Origin: Streptomyces sp. G44
Lineage (GTDB): Bacteria; Actinomycetota; Actinomycetes; Streptomycetales; Streptomycetaceae
Direction of reading: 5' to 3'
Assembly (NCBI RefSeq): GCF_016905445.1
Contig: NZ_JAFEXF010000038.1
Coordinates: forward strand, 1-45,196
Length of the DNA: 45,196 bases
The notes under the pieces are model-generated. The model did not search any database. It had not been told where the DNA came from and saw only the letters and a list, made by a program, of their open reading frames with translations. Each line of letters opens with the position of its first letter. Positions within the stretch are counted from its first letter, which is position 1. This document shows, piece by piece, positions 16,185-26,471 of the stretch. A program made the translations under genes and the position numbers.

Positions 16185-18494
16185 ATGGCCGAGCCATGGC
16201 AGGACACCGCCCTGCCCGCCCACGTCCGCGCGGCGGACCTGCTCGCCCGAATGACCACCCAGGAGAAGACCGCCCAGTTGTCCAGCGCATGGATCGGTGC
16301 CGAGACCGATGGCGACGGGGCCACCGATGTCGCGCCCGGCCAGCACGCCTACGCGGCCCGCAGCGCCGCCCTGGACGCCTTGCTGCCCTACGGCCTCGGC
16401 CACCTCACCCGCCCCTTCGGCACCGTCCCGGTCGAACCCGCCGAGGGCGCCGCCCGCCTCGCCGACGTGCAGCGCACCATCCGCGCCGGCAACCGTTTCG
16501 CCCTGCCCGCACTCGCCCACGAGGAGTGCCTGACCGGCTTCACCGCCTGGCAGGCCACCATCTTTCCCACGCCGCTCGCCTGGGGCGCCACCTTCGACCC
16601 CGCGCTGATCACGGAAATGGCGCAGGCCATCGGTGCGTCGATGCGCGCGGTCGGCATCCACCAGGGGCTCGCGCCCGTCCTGGACGTCGTGCGGGACCCG
16701 CGCTGGGGCCGCACGGAGGAGGCCATCGGCGAGGACCCGTACCTGGTCGGCACGGTCGGCACCGCGTACGTACGGGGCCTTGAGGCGGCCGGCATCGTCG
16801 CCACGCTCAAACACTTCGCCGGCTACTCGGCCTCGCGCGCCGCCCGCAACCACGCCCCCGCCTCGCTCGGCCCGCGCGAGCTGGCCGACGTGATCCTGCC
16901 GCCGTTCGAGATGGCGGTACGCGACGGCGGCGCTCGCTCCGTGATGCCCGCCTACAACGACATCGACGGTCTGCCCGCCCACGCTCATGCGCGACTGCTC
17001 ACCGAACTCCTGCGGGGAAAGTGGGAGTTCAGCGGAACCGTGGTCTCGGACTACTACGGTGTCTCGCTGCTGGAGGAAGCCCACCGGGTCACCGAGGGGG
17101 AGGGCGGCGCGGCACGGCTCGCCCTCGCAGCCGGCGTCGACGTGGAACTGCCGGCGGCCCGCTGCTTCAGCCCCGCGGACCCGCTCCCCGAGGAACTGCT
17201 CGACCGGGCCGCGCTGCGCGTCCTCACGCAGAAGTGCGCACTGGGGCTGCTCGACCCGGACTGGGAGCCCGCCACGGGCGGCCCGCCCGTCAACCTGAAC
17301 CCTCCGCACATGCGGGAGCTGGCACGCACGGTGGCCGAGGCATCGGTCGTACTGCTCGCCAACGACTCCGGGGTGCTGCCACTGGGGGACGGGCCGCGCA
17401 TCGCGCTCGTCGGCCCGCTCGCCCACGAGCAGGCCGCCATGCTCGGTTGCTACACGTTTCCCCGGCACGTCGGCGTCCACCATCCCGGCCTGCCCACGGG
17501 GGTCGAGGTGCCGACGCTCGCGCAGGCGCTGCACGCCGAGTTCCCCGGTGCCGTGTTCGTCGAGGACCCGGCCGGCGCCGACGTCTGCCTGGCCGTGGTC
17601 GGGGACCGCTCGGGCCTGTTCGGCCGGGGCTCGTCGGGCGAGGGATGCGACGCGGAGGACCTCCGGCTGCCCTACGGCCAGGCCGAACTCCTCGACGAGG
17701 CGATGGCCTGCGGCGCGCCGGTCGTCATCGTCGTCCTCGGCGGCCGTCCCTACGCGCTCGGCCGTTGGGCCGGCCGGGCCTCCGCCGTCGTCGAGGCGTT
17801 CTTCCCCGGCCAGGAGGGCGGCGGCGCCGTCGCGGGTGTCCTGTCCGGGCGTGTCGAGCCGTCGGGGCGCCTCCCCGTCGCGGTGCCGCGCAGCCCCGGC
17901 GGCCAGCCCGCCCCGTACCTGGCCCCGCCGCTCGGCCGGCACGGCTTCCCCAGCACCGTGGACCCGACGCCCCTGTACCCGTTCGGGCACGGCCTTTCCT
18001 ACACCACGTTCGACTGGGGCCAACCGCGCTGCGAGGCAACGGAGTTCGCCACCGACGGTGAGACGTCGTTCCGGATGACCGTACGCAACACCGGCGGCCG
18101 GGCGGGCACCGAGGTCGTGCAGCTCTACCTCCACGACCCGGTCGGCACCGTCGCCCTCCCCGAGGTCCGGCTCGTCGGCTACGTCCGCGTCCCGCTGGAC
18201 GCCGGCGCCTCGGCCGAGGTCCACGCCACGTTCCCCGCCGACCTCGCCGCGTACACGGGCGCGGACGGCCGTCGCGTCGTCGAACCAGGAGCCCTCGAAC
18301 TACGCGTCGCCGCGTCCTGCGAACGCGTCCACCACACGGTGCCGCTCACCTTGACGGGGGCGGTGCGGGAGGTGGGGCATGAGCGGCGGATGCGGTGCGA
18401 GATGCGGGTGACGCAGCACCGCGCGGCCGACGGGCCGATCGGCCGGCCCACCGCCCGGGCACGATCCGCATCGCACGTGCTCCCCGCCCCGTAG
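16185..18494 (+). CDS. bxlA: Intracellular GH3 beta-xylosidase
   Basis: A 769-residue protein, matching the usual length of Streptomyces BxlA. The GH3 N-terminal TIM barrel spans about 1-330, with RWGRTEEAIGEDPYLVG, KHFAGYSASRAARNHAP and VVSDYYGVSLLEEAH, in which Asp289 is the probable nucleophile. The GH3 C-terminal alpha/beta sandwich spans about 370-600 (EASVVLLANDSGVLPL, FFPGQEGGGAVAGVLSG). A fibronectin-III-like domain with FPFGHGLSYTTF-type lead-in follows (YPFGHGLSYTTFDW). It has no signal peptide, so it cleaves imported xylobiose in the cytoplasm. GAGGAG lies just before ATG 16185. It is the last gene of the bxlEFGA operon. The final 40 residues beyond the FnIII-like domain are Arg/Ala-rich and look like read-through of a weaker end. 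Confidence 0.9.
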   Translation: MAEPWQDTALPAHVRAADLLARMTTQEKTAQLSSAWIGAETDGDGATDVAPGQHAYAARSAALDALLPYGLGHLTRPFGTVPVEPAEGAARLADVQRTIRAGNRFALPALAHEECLTGFTAWQATIFPTPLAWGATFDPALITEMAQAIGASMRAVGIHQGLAPVLDVVRDPRWGRTEEAIGEDPYLVGTVGTAYVRGLEAAGIVATLKHFAGYSASRAARNHAPASLGPRELADVILPPFEMAVRDGGARSVMPAYNDIDGLPAHAHARLLTELLRGKWEFSGTVVSDYYGVSLLEEAHRVTEGEGGAARLALAAGVDVELPAARCFSPADPLPEELLDRAALRVLTQKCALGLLDPDWEPATGGPPVNLNPPHMRELARTVAEASVVLLANDSGVLPLGDGPRIALVGPLAHEQAAMLGCYTFPRHVGVHHPGLPTGVEVPTLAQALHAEFPGAVFVEDPAGADVCLAVVGDRSGLFGRGSSGEGCDAEDLRLPYGQAELLDEAMACGAPVVIVVLGGRPYALGRWAGRASAVVEAFFPGQEGGGAVAGVLSGRVEPSGRLPVAVPRSPGGQPAPYLAPPLGRHGFPSTVDPTPLYPFGHGLSYTTFDWGQPRCEATEFATDGETSFRMTVRNTGGRAGTEVVQLYLHDPVGTVALPEVRLVGYVRVPLDAGASAEVHATFPADLAAYTGADGRRVVEPGALELRVAASCERVHHTVPLTLTGAVREVGHERRMRCEMRVTQHRAADGPIGRPTARARSASHVLPAP

Positions 18495-18599
18495 CCGCGA
18501 CCCCGCGAACGAGGACGGGACGTACCGGCAGCACGTCCAGCGGTCCGCCGGCCTCGGTGCCGACGGGCTCACGGCGACCACGTCGCAGGCGGTCTCGGA

Positions 18600-19565
18600 T
18601 CAGTAGCCGTACACCATTTTGTAGGCGACCTCGGGGAGGAACTGTCCGGCCGAGGAGCCGGCTCCCACGCCGCAGTCGCCGTCGGACTCGCCCGGGGTCT
18701 TGATCCACAGGAGCATCTCGGCGCCTCCGCCCGTCCGGGTGGGGGTGCCGATCCGGCGGCCCGCGGGGTTGCACCACTGACCGTTGGAGCCGTTGCCGTT
18801 GCGGCTGGTGTCCACGACGAACGGCTTGGTGTAGCCGTAGCGGGCGCCCAGTTCCCTGTTGACGGCGTTGCCGTAGGCGGTGTTCTCGGCCGTGGTGAAG
18901 TAGTTCGAGACGTTGAGCGAGAAGCCGTGGGACTGCCGGAGGCCGGCCTCGTGGAGGCGCCGGGCCATGGTCGCCGGGGTCTCCCAGCCCGGGTTGCCCG
19001 CGTCGAGGTAGACCCAGGTGTTCGGGGCCCGGCGGCCGAACTCGGCGAGGGCGCCGGTGAGCATGGCCTCGCGTTCGTCGATCTGGGCCTGGGTCATGCA
19101 GCCGTAGTCGCCGAGGGAGTCCGGTTCGAGGATGACGACGGCAGGGCGGTCGGCGATCCCGCCGGCGAACTGTGCGATCCAGCTCGCGTAGGCGGTCGGC
19201 GAGGCGGCTCCGCCCGAGGAGTGCCCGCCGCAGTAGTCGCGGTTGTAGATGTTGTACGCGACGAGGATCGGCAGCTTGTCCGCGTGGTCGGCCGCCCCCG
19301 CGTAGGCACCCGTGGCGGTGCCGATGGTGCCGCTCCAGGCCCCGAACCAGCGGGCCATCGGCGTGCGGGCGACGGCGGTGTCGATGGCGGGCGCCCGGCC
19401 GTCGCCCGGATGGGCGGCGACCCACCTCCTGGCGCTCGAGTCGGGGTCCACGTAGAACCCTTTGGTCATGGTCGTCGGGTCGGCCGCGTGGGCGGACGGT
19501 GCGACGGCCGTCGCGAGGGGCAGGGCGGCGAGCGATGCCACCAGGGCGCGGAGTCTGCGGCGCAT
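18600..19565 (-). CDS. Secreted GH6 cellulase (endoglucanase type)
   Basis: A 321-residue protein with a Sec signal peptide (Arg-rich start, hydrophobic core, AHA-A cleavage at about 27). The GH6 catalytic domain fills the rest. VAYNIYNRDYCGGHSSGG carries the catalytic Asp, VVILEPDSLGDY a second conserved Asp, YLDAGNPGW and LLWIKTPGESDG the remaining signature residues. No carbohydrate-binding module is attached, and the length fits the catalytic core of GH6 endoglucanases. It hydrolyses beta-1,4 bonds of cellulose outside the cell. GAGG precedes ATG 19565 by about 7 bases. It is divergent from xlnA, and its promoter region holds an operator like that of bxlE. The longer open frame to 19808 lies upstream of the signal peptide and is not coding. 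Confidence 0.9.
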   Translation of the reverse strand: MRRRLRALVASLAALPLATAVAPSAHAADPTTMTKGFYVDPDSSARRWVAAHPGDGRAPAIDTAVARTPMARWFGAWSGTIGTATGAYAGAADHADKLPILVAYNIYNRDYCGGHSSGGAASPTAYASWIAQFAGGIADRPAVVILEPDSLGDYGCMTQAQIDEREAMLTGALAEFGRRAPNTWVYLDAGNPGWETPATMARRLHEAGLRQSHGFSLNVSNYFTTAENTAYGNAVNRELGARYGYTKPFVVDTSRNGNGSNGQWCNPAGRRIGTPTRTGGGAEMLLWIKTPGESDGDCGVGAGSSAGQFLPEVAYKMVYGY

Positions 19566-19766
19566 GACGGTACCTCGGTTTCCTGACTGGCGGGGCGAGT
19601 TGGGGGACGGACCAGGCCACGTGGATTGGAGCTGCCTTGATCTGCTCGTACGTAGTGGGCGAATCAGCGCGTCCGAAATGTCGAACATCGATCGGCTAGT
19701 CGAGCATTGGGATGCGGTGGGAGTCATCTTGAAGTGCCGAGGTGGAGGCAGGAGTCCAAGAAGTTT

Positions 19767-19780
19767 CCGATAAATTCCGG
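19767..19780. promoter_or_regulatory. Operator-like palindrome of the GH6 gene
   Basis: CCGATAAATTCCGG (19767-19780) closely matches CCGATAATTTTCGG before bxlE. It lies about 15 bases beyond the -10 box of the GH6 promoter, the same relative place as in bxlE. The adjoining AAGTTTCC (19762-19769) also matches an arm of the xlnA palindrome. Confidence 0.55.
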
Positions 19781-19795
19781 ATTCTTTGATGTCAC

Positions 19796-19824
19796 AAGCT
19801 AGGAACACGGGCTCCTACGGTCAA
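19796..19824 (-). promoter_or_regulatory. Probable promoter of the GH6 cellulase gene
   Basis: On the minus strand TTGACC (19824-19819), a 17-base spacer and TAGCTT (19801-19796). The -10 box and spacing are identical to those before bxlE. The transcript would carry a leader of about 220 bases. Confidence 0.6.
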
Positions 19825-19867
19825 GCCCTGTCACCGAGCTGTCGCAAACAGCGCCTTTCTGTGGGGC

Positions 19868-21482
<1,615 letters not shown>

Positions 21483-21541
21483 CGCGGCCTGCCCCGAACG
21501 GCGCTTGACCTTGCAGTGGCCATAACCCTGAGGATGGGGCC

Positions 21542-22384
21542 ATGTTGTCGATCGGCGATTTCAGCGACATGTGCCATCTGCCGCCGCAGACGCTGCGGTA
21601 CTACCACTCCGAGGGGCTGCTCGTTCCAGCGGACGTCGACGAGCGGAGCGGCTATCGCTCGTATACGTTCACGCAGGTCGAACAGGCCATGCTGATCACT
21701 GTCCTGCGCGGCACGGGGATGAGTGTGAAGCTGGTGCGTCGTGCCCTCGACGCACCGGAGGCGGCCCTGACCCTGCTGCGGCAGCACACGAGGGAGGTGC
21801 AGCGGCAGCGGCAGGCCCAGGACGAGGCGATCGACGAGGCGCGCGAGTTCTTCACCTCGCCTCCCGAGGTGAGCCTGCGCCGGGTGGACCGGATGACCGT
21901 GGTGTCCAAGCCGGTGCCGAACCCGTCGGCCGGAGGTGAACGGTCCGACTGGGACACGGCCGACGCCGCTGTGGCCACCACCATTCAGGACGTGGTCGAG
22001 ACGGTGGAGTCGTCCGGAGCGGTGGTGGCGGGGAGGCCGTGGCGGACCTTGGCCGTCGAGACCGCGGAGCAGAGGAGCCGGACCCTTGCCGGTGGGGGAC
22101 CGCACTGGCTGGTGCAGCTTCCCGTCACGGCGGACGAGGGGGCGCTGGCGTCTTTGCCGCACGACGTCGAGGTGCGGAGCTTCGCAGCCCGGGACGAACT
22201 GTCCATCTTCATCCCGGGCAAGAGCTCCATGGCCAAGTACGCCACCGCGCTCTCTCGTCTGTTCACCCACCCTCTCGACGCCGCCTACGTCGACGCCTCC
22301 CGCATGCGCCAGATACTGCACGACGACGGCGTCGAGACCGCCGCAGCGATCAGCGGACTCGACGAGCCGAGCGCGCCCGAGTGA
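21542..22384 (+). CDS. MerR-family transcriptional regulator
   Basis: A 280-residue protein. Residues 1-70 are a MerR winged-helix DNA-binding domain (LSIGDFSDMCHLPPQTLRYY, then SGYRSYTFTQVEQA). A helical linker follows at about 75-110 (LLRQHTREVQRQRQAQDEAI), then a C-terminal effector domain of about 165 residues. The latter resembles the GyrI/BmrR-type ligand-binding fold in length and place but lacks a motif I can name; its end reads HPLDAAYVDASRMRQIL. Such regulators usually sense drugs or small aromatic compounds and activate efflux or their own gene. TTGACCTTGC at 21505-21514 may be part of its promoter. It follows xlnA by 59 bases but is functionally unrelated. No target gene lies downstream on the same strand. 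Confidence 0.8.
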   Translation: MLSIGDFSDMCHLPPQTLRYYHSEGLLVPADVDERSGYRSYTFTQVEQAMLITVLRGTGMSVKLVRRALDAPEAALTLLRQHTREVQRQRQAQDEAIDEAREFFTSPPEVSLRRVDRMTVVSKPVPNPSAGGERSDWDTADAAVATTIQDVVETVESSGAVVAGRPWRTLAVETAEQRSRTLAGGGPHWLVQLPVTADEGALASLPHDVEVRSFAARDELSIFIPGKSSMAKYATALSRLFTHPLDAAYVDASRMRQILHDDGVETAAAISGLDEPSAPE

Positions 22385-22459
22385 TCGGGGAGCGGGCGCG
22401 TCACGCAGCCACCCCGCGCGGCGGCTGTCGTGGCTTCCCCGCGCGGGGGACTGCCGTGG

Positions 22460-22800
22460 CTACCCGGCGCGAACACCCTGCCTCTCCAGCGCCTTGCGCA
22501 GTGCCCGCACGGCGTAGAAGGCGCGGCTCTTCACGGTGCCGGGCGGGACACCGAGGTGCTCGGCCGCCTGGGCCACACTGCATTCCAGGTAGTACATGAG
22601 GCGGATGACGGTCCGCTGCTGTTCGGTGAGTTCGCGCAGGGCCTTCAGCACCGCATGGGTGGTGATCGTGGATTCCGTGCTGTCCCAGTACGCGTCCAGG
22701 TCCTCGACCGGCATGAGCTCCAGCGGCCGGTTCCGCCGGGCCCGATGGTGGTCGATGACGAGGTTCCTCGCCACGACGACAAAACGAGGGGCCCCAGGCC
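22460..22800 (-). pseudogene. ECF sigma factor truncated at its 5' end
   Basis: From about 22795 downwards the sequence matches the end of sigma region 2 (FVVVARNLVIDHHRARRNRP). A linker follows, then a complete sigma region 4 (ALRELTEQQRTVIRLMYYLE, CSVAQAAEHLGVPPGTVKSR), ending at 22460. Regions 2.1-2.3, needed for core binding and -10 recognition, are missing. In their place is a short Arg/Ser-rich stretch running into an 8-base tandem repeat and the end of the TetR gene. The open frame starts at 22861 but has no credible start for a functional sigma factor. A deletion joined the sigma fragment to the TetR gene, probably through the repeat. Confidence 0.8.
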
Positions 22801-22820
22801 TACCGGCGGACCGAGAGAGC

Positions 22821-22856
22821 GGGAGAGACCGGGAGACCGGGAGACCGGGGGACCGG
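22821..22856. repeat. Short tandem repeat of GGGAGACC units
   Basis: Four imperfect units (GGGAGAGACC, GGGAGACC, GGGAGACC, GGGGGACC) lie at the junction between the truncated sigma factor and the TetR gene. They mark a likely recombination or slippage point. Confidence 0.8.
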
Positions 22857-22864
22857 CGCACAGG

Positions 22865-23650
22865 TCAGGCCGGCGCGAGCAGTCCTTCCAGCTCCGCCTC
22901 GAAGAAGGTTTCCGCGTCGAAGCCCATCCCGGTGAAGTGGCCCGCCAGTTCGAGCGAGAGCACGCCGTGCAGCCGGGTCCAGAAGGAAAGGGCGCGGTGG
23001 AGCTGGGCGGGCGTCGCCGGGTGCTCGCCCGCCCACTGCCCGTGCGCCTTGATGTGGCGGTCGAAGGGCTGGTCGCCGGCCTCGGCCGAGGTGCGGGCCG
23101 GGAGCTTGGCGCAGGCGTCGAGCAGTACCGCCATGATCTCGGATGCGATCCCCGTGACATCGTCCGGGGCGTGGTAGCCGGGCACGGGAGTGCCGAAGAC
23201 GAGGAAGTACCGGTGCGGGTCGGCTCGTGCCCACCGGCGCAGGGCGTGGGCGAGGCTCGCAAGGTCGGCGCCGGAGCCGATGCCGACCTCGGCGCCGTTC
23301 TCGACGTCGGCGCGCACGGTGTCGGTGTCGGCGTCGGCACGGAAGGCGTCGACGTCGGCGCGGAAGGTGTCGGCCAAGTCGCGGTAGGCGTCCCGGACGA
23401 GTTCGGTGATCAGTTCGTCACGGCTGCCGAAGTAGCGGTAGAGCGCCGGTCCGCTCATCCCCATCCGCTTGGCGATCGCGTTCAGTGACAGCGCCGAGGC
23501 GCCCGCGTCGGCGATCTGCTCCCACGCGCGCTCTTTGATCTCGGCGCGTACCTGCGCCCGGTACCGCTCGCGAGGCGAACCGGTACCGGGCGCGGTCCGC
23601 ACCCCCGCGCCTTTCCTCCCTGTCGTGCCCGTCCCGCCGGTCTCGGACAT
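22865..23650 (-). CDS. TetR-family repressor
   Basis: A 261-residue protein. After a Gly/Thr-rich lead of about 25 residues comes the TetR helix-turn-helix (RAEIKERAWEQIADAGASAL, SLNAIAKRMGMSGPALYRYF, GSRDELITELVRDAY). A ligand domain follows; it resembles the TetR_C / WHG group (RWARADPHRYFLVFGTPVPG, ALSFWTRLHGVLSLELAGHF). An insertion of about 25 residues with repeated Asp/Ala/Thr (ADVDAFRADADTDTVRADVE) sits between the two. It is divergent from the quinone oxidoreductase gene, and two operator copies lie between them, so it very likely represses that gene and itself. I use ATG 23650 behind AGGGGAGG; seven codons further upstream is another ATG. Confidence 0.85.
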   Translation of the reverse strand: MSETGGTGTTGRKGAGVRTAPGTGSPRERYRAQVRAEIKERAWEQIADAGASALSLNAIAKRMGMSGPALYRYFGSRDELITELVRDAYRDLADTFRADVDAFRADADTDTVRADVENGAEVGIGSGADLASLAHALRRWARADPHRYFLVFGTPVPGYHAPDDVTGIASEIMAVLLDACAKLPARTSAEAGDQPFDRHIKAHGQWAGEHPATPAQLHRALSFWTRLHGVLSLELAGHFTGMGFDAETFFEAELEGLLAPA

Positions 23651-23711
23651 ACCGCCTCCCCTGCCCTTCAATTGCTCGTTGTTGCCTGCACCGCTGACGC
23701 CCTGACGCTTG

Positions 23712-23770
23712 AGTTAGAGGCTATCACCCAAGCCCTTGACGGCTTCCTTCATGAGTTATAGCTTCTAACT
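23712..23770. promoter_or_regulatory. Two TetR operators and the oxidoreductase promoter
   Basis: AGTTATAGCTTCTAACT (23754-23770) is an imperfect 17-base palindrome. Its reverse complement matches AGTTAGAGGCTATCACC (23712-23728) at 14 of 17 positions. TTGACG (23736-23741) lies between the copies, with TATAGC (23757-23762) as a possible -10 inside the second copy, about 45 bases before the oxidoreductase start. Binding would block transcription in both directions. Confidence 0.65.
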
Positions 23771-23807
23771 AAAGCGGTAAGTGCTACGCCAAGTTAGGGA
23801 GTGTAAA

Positions 23808-24839
23808 ATGATTGCTACGGAGCTGGTCGAGGTCGTGCTGCCGGGGCGGGTCGAGCCGGAGGGTCTGGAATTGCGGCGCGGTCCCGTGCCGACCGCGGGG
23901 GCCGGGCAGGTGGTCGTCGAGATGGAGGCGACCGGTGTCTCCTTCGCCGAGCAGCAGATGCGCCGAGGCCGCTACTACGACCAGCCGCCGTTCCCGTTCG
24001 TCCCCGGCTTCGACCTCGTCGGTACGGTGCTGGCGGCCGGCCCCGGTGCCGCGCCCTCGCTCGTCGGCAAGCGGGTCGCCGCTCTGACCAAGACCGGCGG
24101 CTGGGCCAGCCACGTCCTGCTGGACGCGGCGGACGTCGTCGAGGTGCCCGGGGGAGTGGGCGCCGCGGAGGCGGAGACCGCGGTGGTGAACGGCGTCACC
24201 GCCTGGCAGATGCTGCACCGCAAGGCCCGGGTCCGCGCGGGCCAGACGGTGCTGGTGCACGGGGCGAACGGCGGGGTCGGCTCGCTCCTGGTCCAGCTGG
24301 CCATCGCCGCCGGCGCGCACGTCATCGGCACGGCCTCCGCCCGGCATCACGAGGCCCTGCGGCGGCTCGGCGTCCGGGCCGTCGACTACCGGACCGAGGA
24401 TGTGCCGCGCCGGGTCGGGGAGTTGGCCCCAGGAGGTGTGGACGCGGTCTTCGACCACGTGGGCGGGCGCAGCGTCATCGACTCGTGGGGGCTGCTCGCT
24501 CCCGGCGGCACGCTCGTCTCGTACGGCACCGCGGCCACCCGCGACGACACCGGGTCCAAGCAGTGGCCCGTACTCAAGATCCTCGGCCGGGTGTGGCTGT
24601 GGAACGGCCTGCCCAACGGGCGTCACGCGTACTTCTTCAACGTCTGGGCCGGGCGCACCTTCGGCAAGGACCGCTTCCGGGCCCGGTTGCGCGCCGACCT
24701 CGGCGAGGTGTTCGCCGCGCTCGAACGCGGTGAGATCACCGCGAGCGTCGCCGCCGAACTGCCCCTGGCCCGCGTCGCCGACGCCATGCGGCTCGCCGAG
24801 TCCGGCACGGTCAGCGGCAAGGTCGTCCTCACCCCCTGA
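23808..24839 (+). CDS. Zinc-independent quinone oxidoreductase-like MDR protein
   Basis: A 343-residue medium-chain dehydrogenase/reductase. The N-terminal GroES-like domain has VSFAEQQMRRGRYYDQPPFP and FVPGFDLVGTVLAAGPG, without the structural or catalytic zinc ligands. The Rossmann domain has VLVHGANGGVGSLLVQLA, the NADPH-binding motif. It should reduce quinones or other activated double bonds with NADPH; the natural substrate is unknown. AGGGAG lies 7 bases before ATG 23808. The TetR gene is divergent, and the carotenoid oxygenase gene follows after 91 bases on the same strand, probably in one operon. The two enzymes may act successively on an isoprenoid or aromatic substrate. Confidence 0.88.
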   Translation: MIATELVEVVLPGRVEPEGLELRRGPVPTAGAGQVVVEMEATGVSFAEQQMRRGRYYDQPPFPFVPGFDLVGTVLAAGPGAAPSLVGKRVAALTKTGGWASHVLLDAADVVEVPGGVGAAEAETAVVNGVTAWQMLHRKARVRAGQTVLVHGANGGVGSLLVQLAIAAGAHVIGTASARHHEALRRLGVRAVDYRTEDVPRRVGELAPGGVDAVFDHVGGRSVIDSWGLLAPGGTLVSYGTAATRDDTGSKQWPVLKILGRVWLWNGLPNGRHAYFFNVWAGRTFGKDRFRARLRADLGEVFAALERGEITASVAAELPLARVADAMRLAESGTVSGKVVLTP

Positions 24840-24930
24840 CCGGCACCGGCTGCCGACCGGACTTCACGCGCGGCAGCCGGCGAACACGCACCCCAGCGGA
24901 ACCATCCACGCCACAAGGAGAACCGAGTCG

Positions 24931-26358
24931 ATGACCGACACCCATACGGCCGCAGGTGCAGGCGCAGACATCGGTACCGGAGCCGACGCCAAGGCCAGTG
25001 CCAATACCGACGCCGACCACCATCAACCGCCCTACCTCATCGGCCATTTCGCCCCTGTCCCCGACGAGGTCACCGCATGGGACCTGACCGTCCGAGGCGC
25101 CCTCCCGCCCGAGCTGTCGGGCCGCTACTTCCGCAATGGGCACAATCCGGGACCCGGCCAGAAGCCCACCCACTGGTTCCGCGGCGCGGGCATGCTGCAC
25201 GGTGTGCGTCTCGGCGGGGGCCGCGCCGAGTGGTACCGCAACCGCTGGGTCCGCACCCCCGCCCTGGAGGGTGCTCCGCTGGTCCGCGACGACGGCACCG
25301 TGGACCTCACCGCCAGCGTCGCGGGCACCCACGTCATCGAGCACGCGGGCCGCATCCTCGCCCTGCAAGAGGCCAACCTGCCCTTCGAGGTGAGCCCCGA
25401 GCTCGACACGATCGGCGCGTACGACTTCCGGGGCAGACTCACGACCGCCATGACGGCACACCCCAAGAAGGACCCGGAGACCGGCGAACTGCACTTCTTC
25501 GGCTACTCGCACCTCGCGCCGCACCTGACGTACTACGTCGCCGACGAGCAGGGGGAGTTGATCAGAAGCCGGGTCGTGCCCGGTGCGGGCCCCACTCTGA
25601 TGCACGACTTCGGCCTCACCGCGCACCACACCGTCTGGCTCGACCTGCCGGTCGTCTTCGACGCCGAAGAGCACTCCGGGATCCCGTACCGCTGGAGCGA
25701 CACGTACCGGCCACGGATCGGCGTGATGCCGCGCGGTGGATCCGCCGATCCCGTCTGGTACGAGGTGGAGGCCGGCGCGATGATCCACGTGACCAACGCC
25801 TACGAGGACGCGGCGGGAAGGATCGTCGTGGAGGGCCCCCGCTACGACCGGTCGTCCTGGGAAAGCAGCTGGAAGTGGTGGACCGGCGCCCCCGGCCACC
25901 CGCCCGTGCCCGACGTCGGCTCGATGCGTCACCGGTGGGTCCTGGACCCGGCCACCGGGACCGCCCGTGAGGAGCGACTCGACTCCCTCGTCACCGAATT
26001 CGCCACGATCAACGAGGCGTTGACCGGCTCGGCGCACCGTTACACGTACACCGTCGCCTTCCCAGGTGCGGGTCTGGAACGGTACGCGCTGGTCAAGTAC
26101 GACGCGCTGACCGGGCAGCGGCAGATCGCGGACGCCGAGCCCGGGCGGATGTACGGCGAGCCGTACTTCGTACCGGCGGCCGAGGGGACGGCCGAGGACG
26201 ACGGTTACCTCATGACCCTCGTCAGCGACCTCGCCCGGGACGCCTCCGAACTCCTCATCCTGAGCGCACGGGACATCACCCGGCCACCGGTCGCCGCGGT
26301 GGAACTGCCGCGCCGCGTCCCGACGGGCATCCACGGCTCATGGATCCCCGACGCCTGA
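24931..26358 (+). CDS. Carotenoid/stilbene cleavage oxygenase (RPE65 family)
   Basis: A 475-residue protein. After a low-complexity N-terminus of about 30 residues (Ala/Asp/Thr repeats) comes the seven-bladed propeller of carotenoid cleavage oxygenases, with GRYFRNGHNPGP and HWFRGAGMLHGVRL. The four iron-binding His residues are visible in TAHPKKDPETGE, LMHDFGLTAHHT, MIHVTNAYED and the terminal GIHGSWIPDA. Such enzymes use Fe(II) and oxygen to split conjugated double bonds of carotenoids, apocarotenoids or stilbenoids such as lignostilbene; the substrate is not predictable. AAGGAG lies 10 bases before ATG 24931. It is probably co-transcribed with the upstream oxidoreductase and controlled by the TetR protein. 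No carotenoid biosynthesis genes are in the window. Confidence 0.9.
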   Translation: MTDTHTAAGAGADIGTGADAKASANTDADHHQPPYLIGHFAPVPDEVTAWDLTVRGALPPELSGRYFRNGHNPGPGQKPTHWFRGAGMLHGVRLGGGRAEWYRNRWVRTPALEGAPLVRDDGTVDLTASVAGTHVIEHAGRILALQEANLPFEVSPELDTIGAYDFRGRLTTAMTAHPKKDPETGELHFFGYSHLAPHLTYYVADEQGELIRSRVVPGAGPTLMHDFGLTAHHTVWLDLPVVFDAEEHSGIPYRWSDTYRPRIGVMPRGGSADPVWYEVEAGAMIHVTNAYEDAAGRIVVEGPRYDRSSWESSWKWWTGAPGHPPVPDVGSMRHRWVLDPATGTAREERLDSLVTEFATINEALTGSAHRYTYTVAFPGAGLERYALVKYDALTGQRQIADAEPGRMYGEPYFVPAAEGTAEDDGYLMTLVSDLARDASELLILSARDITRPPVAAVELPRRVPTGIHGSWIPDA

Positions 26359-26471
26359 ACCGCGAGCCGCGAACGCATCCGGCGCCACCGCCCCCGGCAC
26401 CGGCACATGGAACACAGCCAGCAGGGGCGGCGCCAAGGCGACCTCGTCCTAACGGCTCCGCAGGACGCGGG

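Noticed and set aside
16101..18224. A 707-codon antisense frame across bxlA
   Set aside because: It mirrors the GC-rich third positions of bxlA, has no ribosome-binding site and matches no family.
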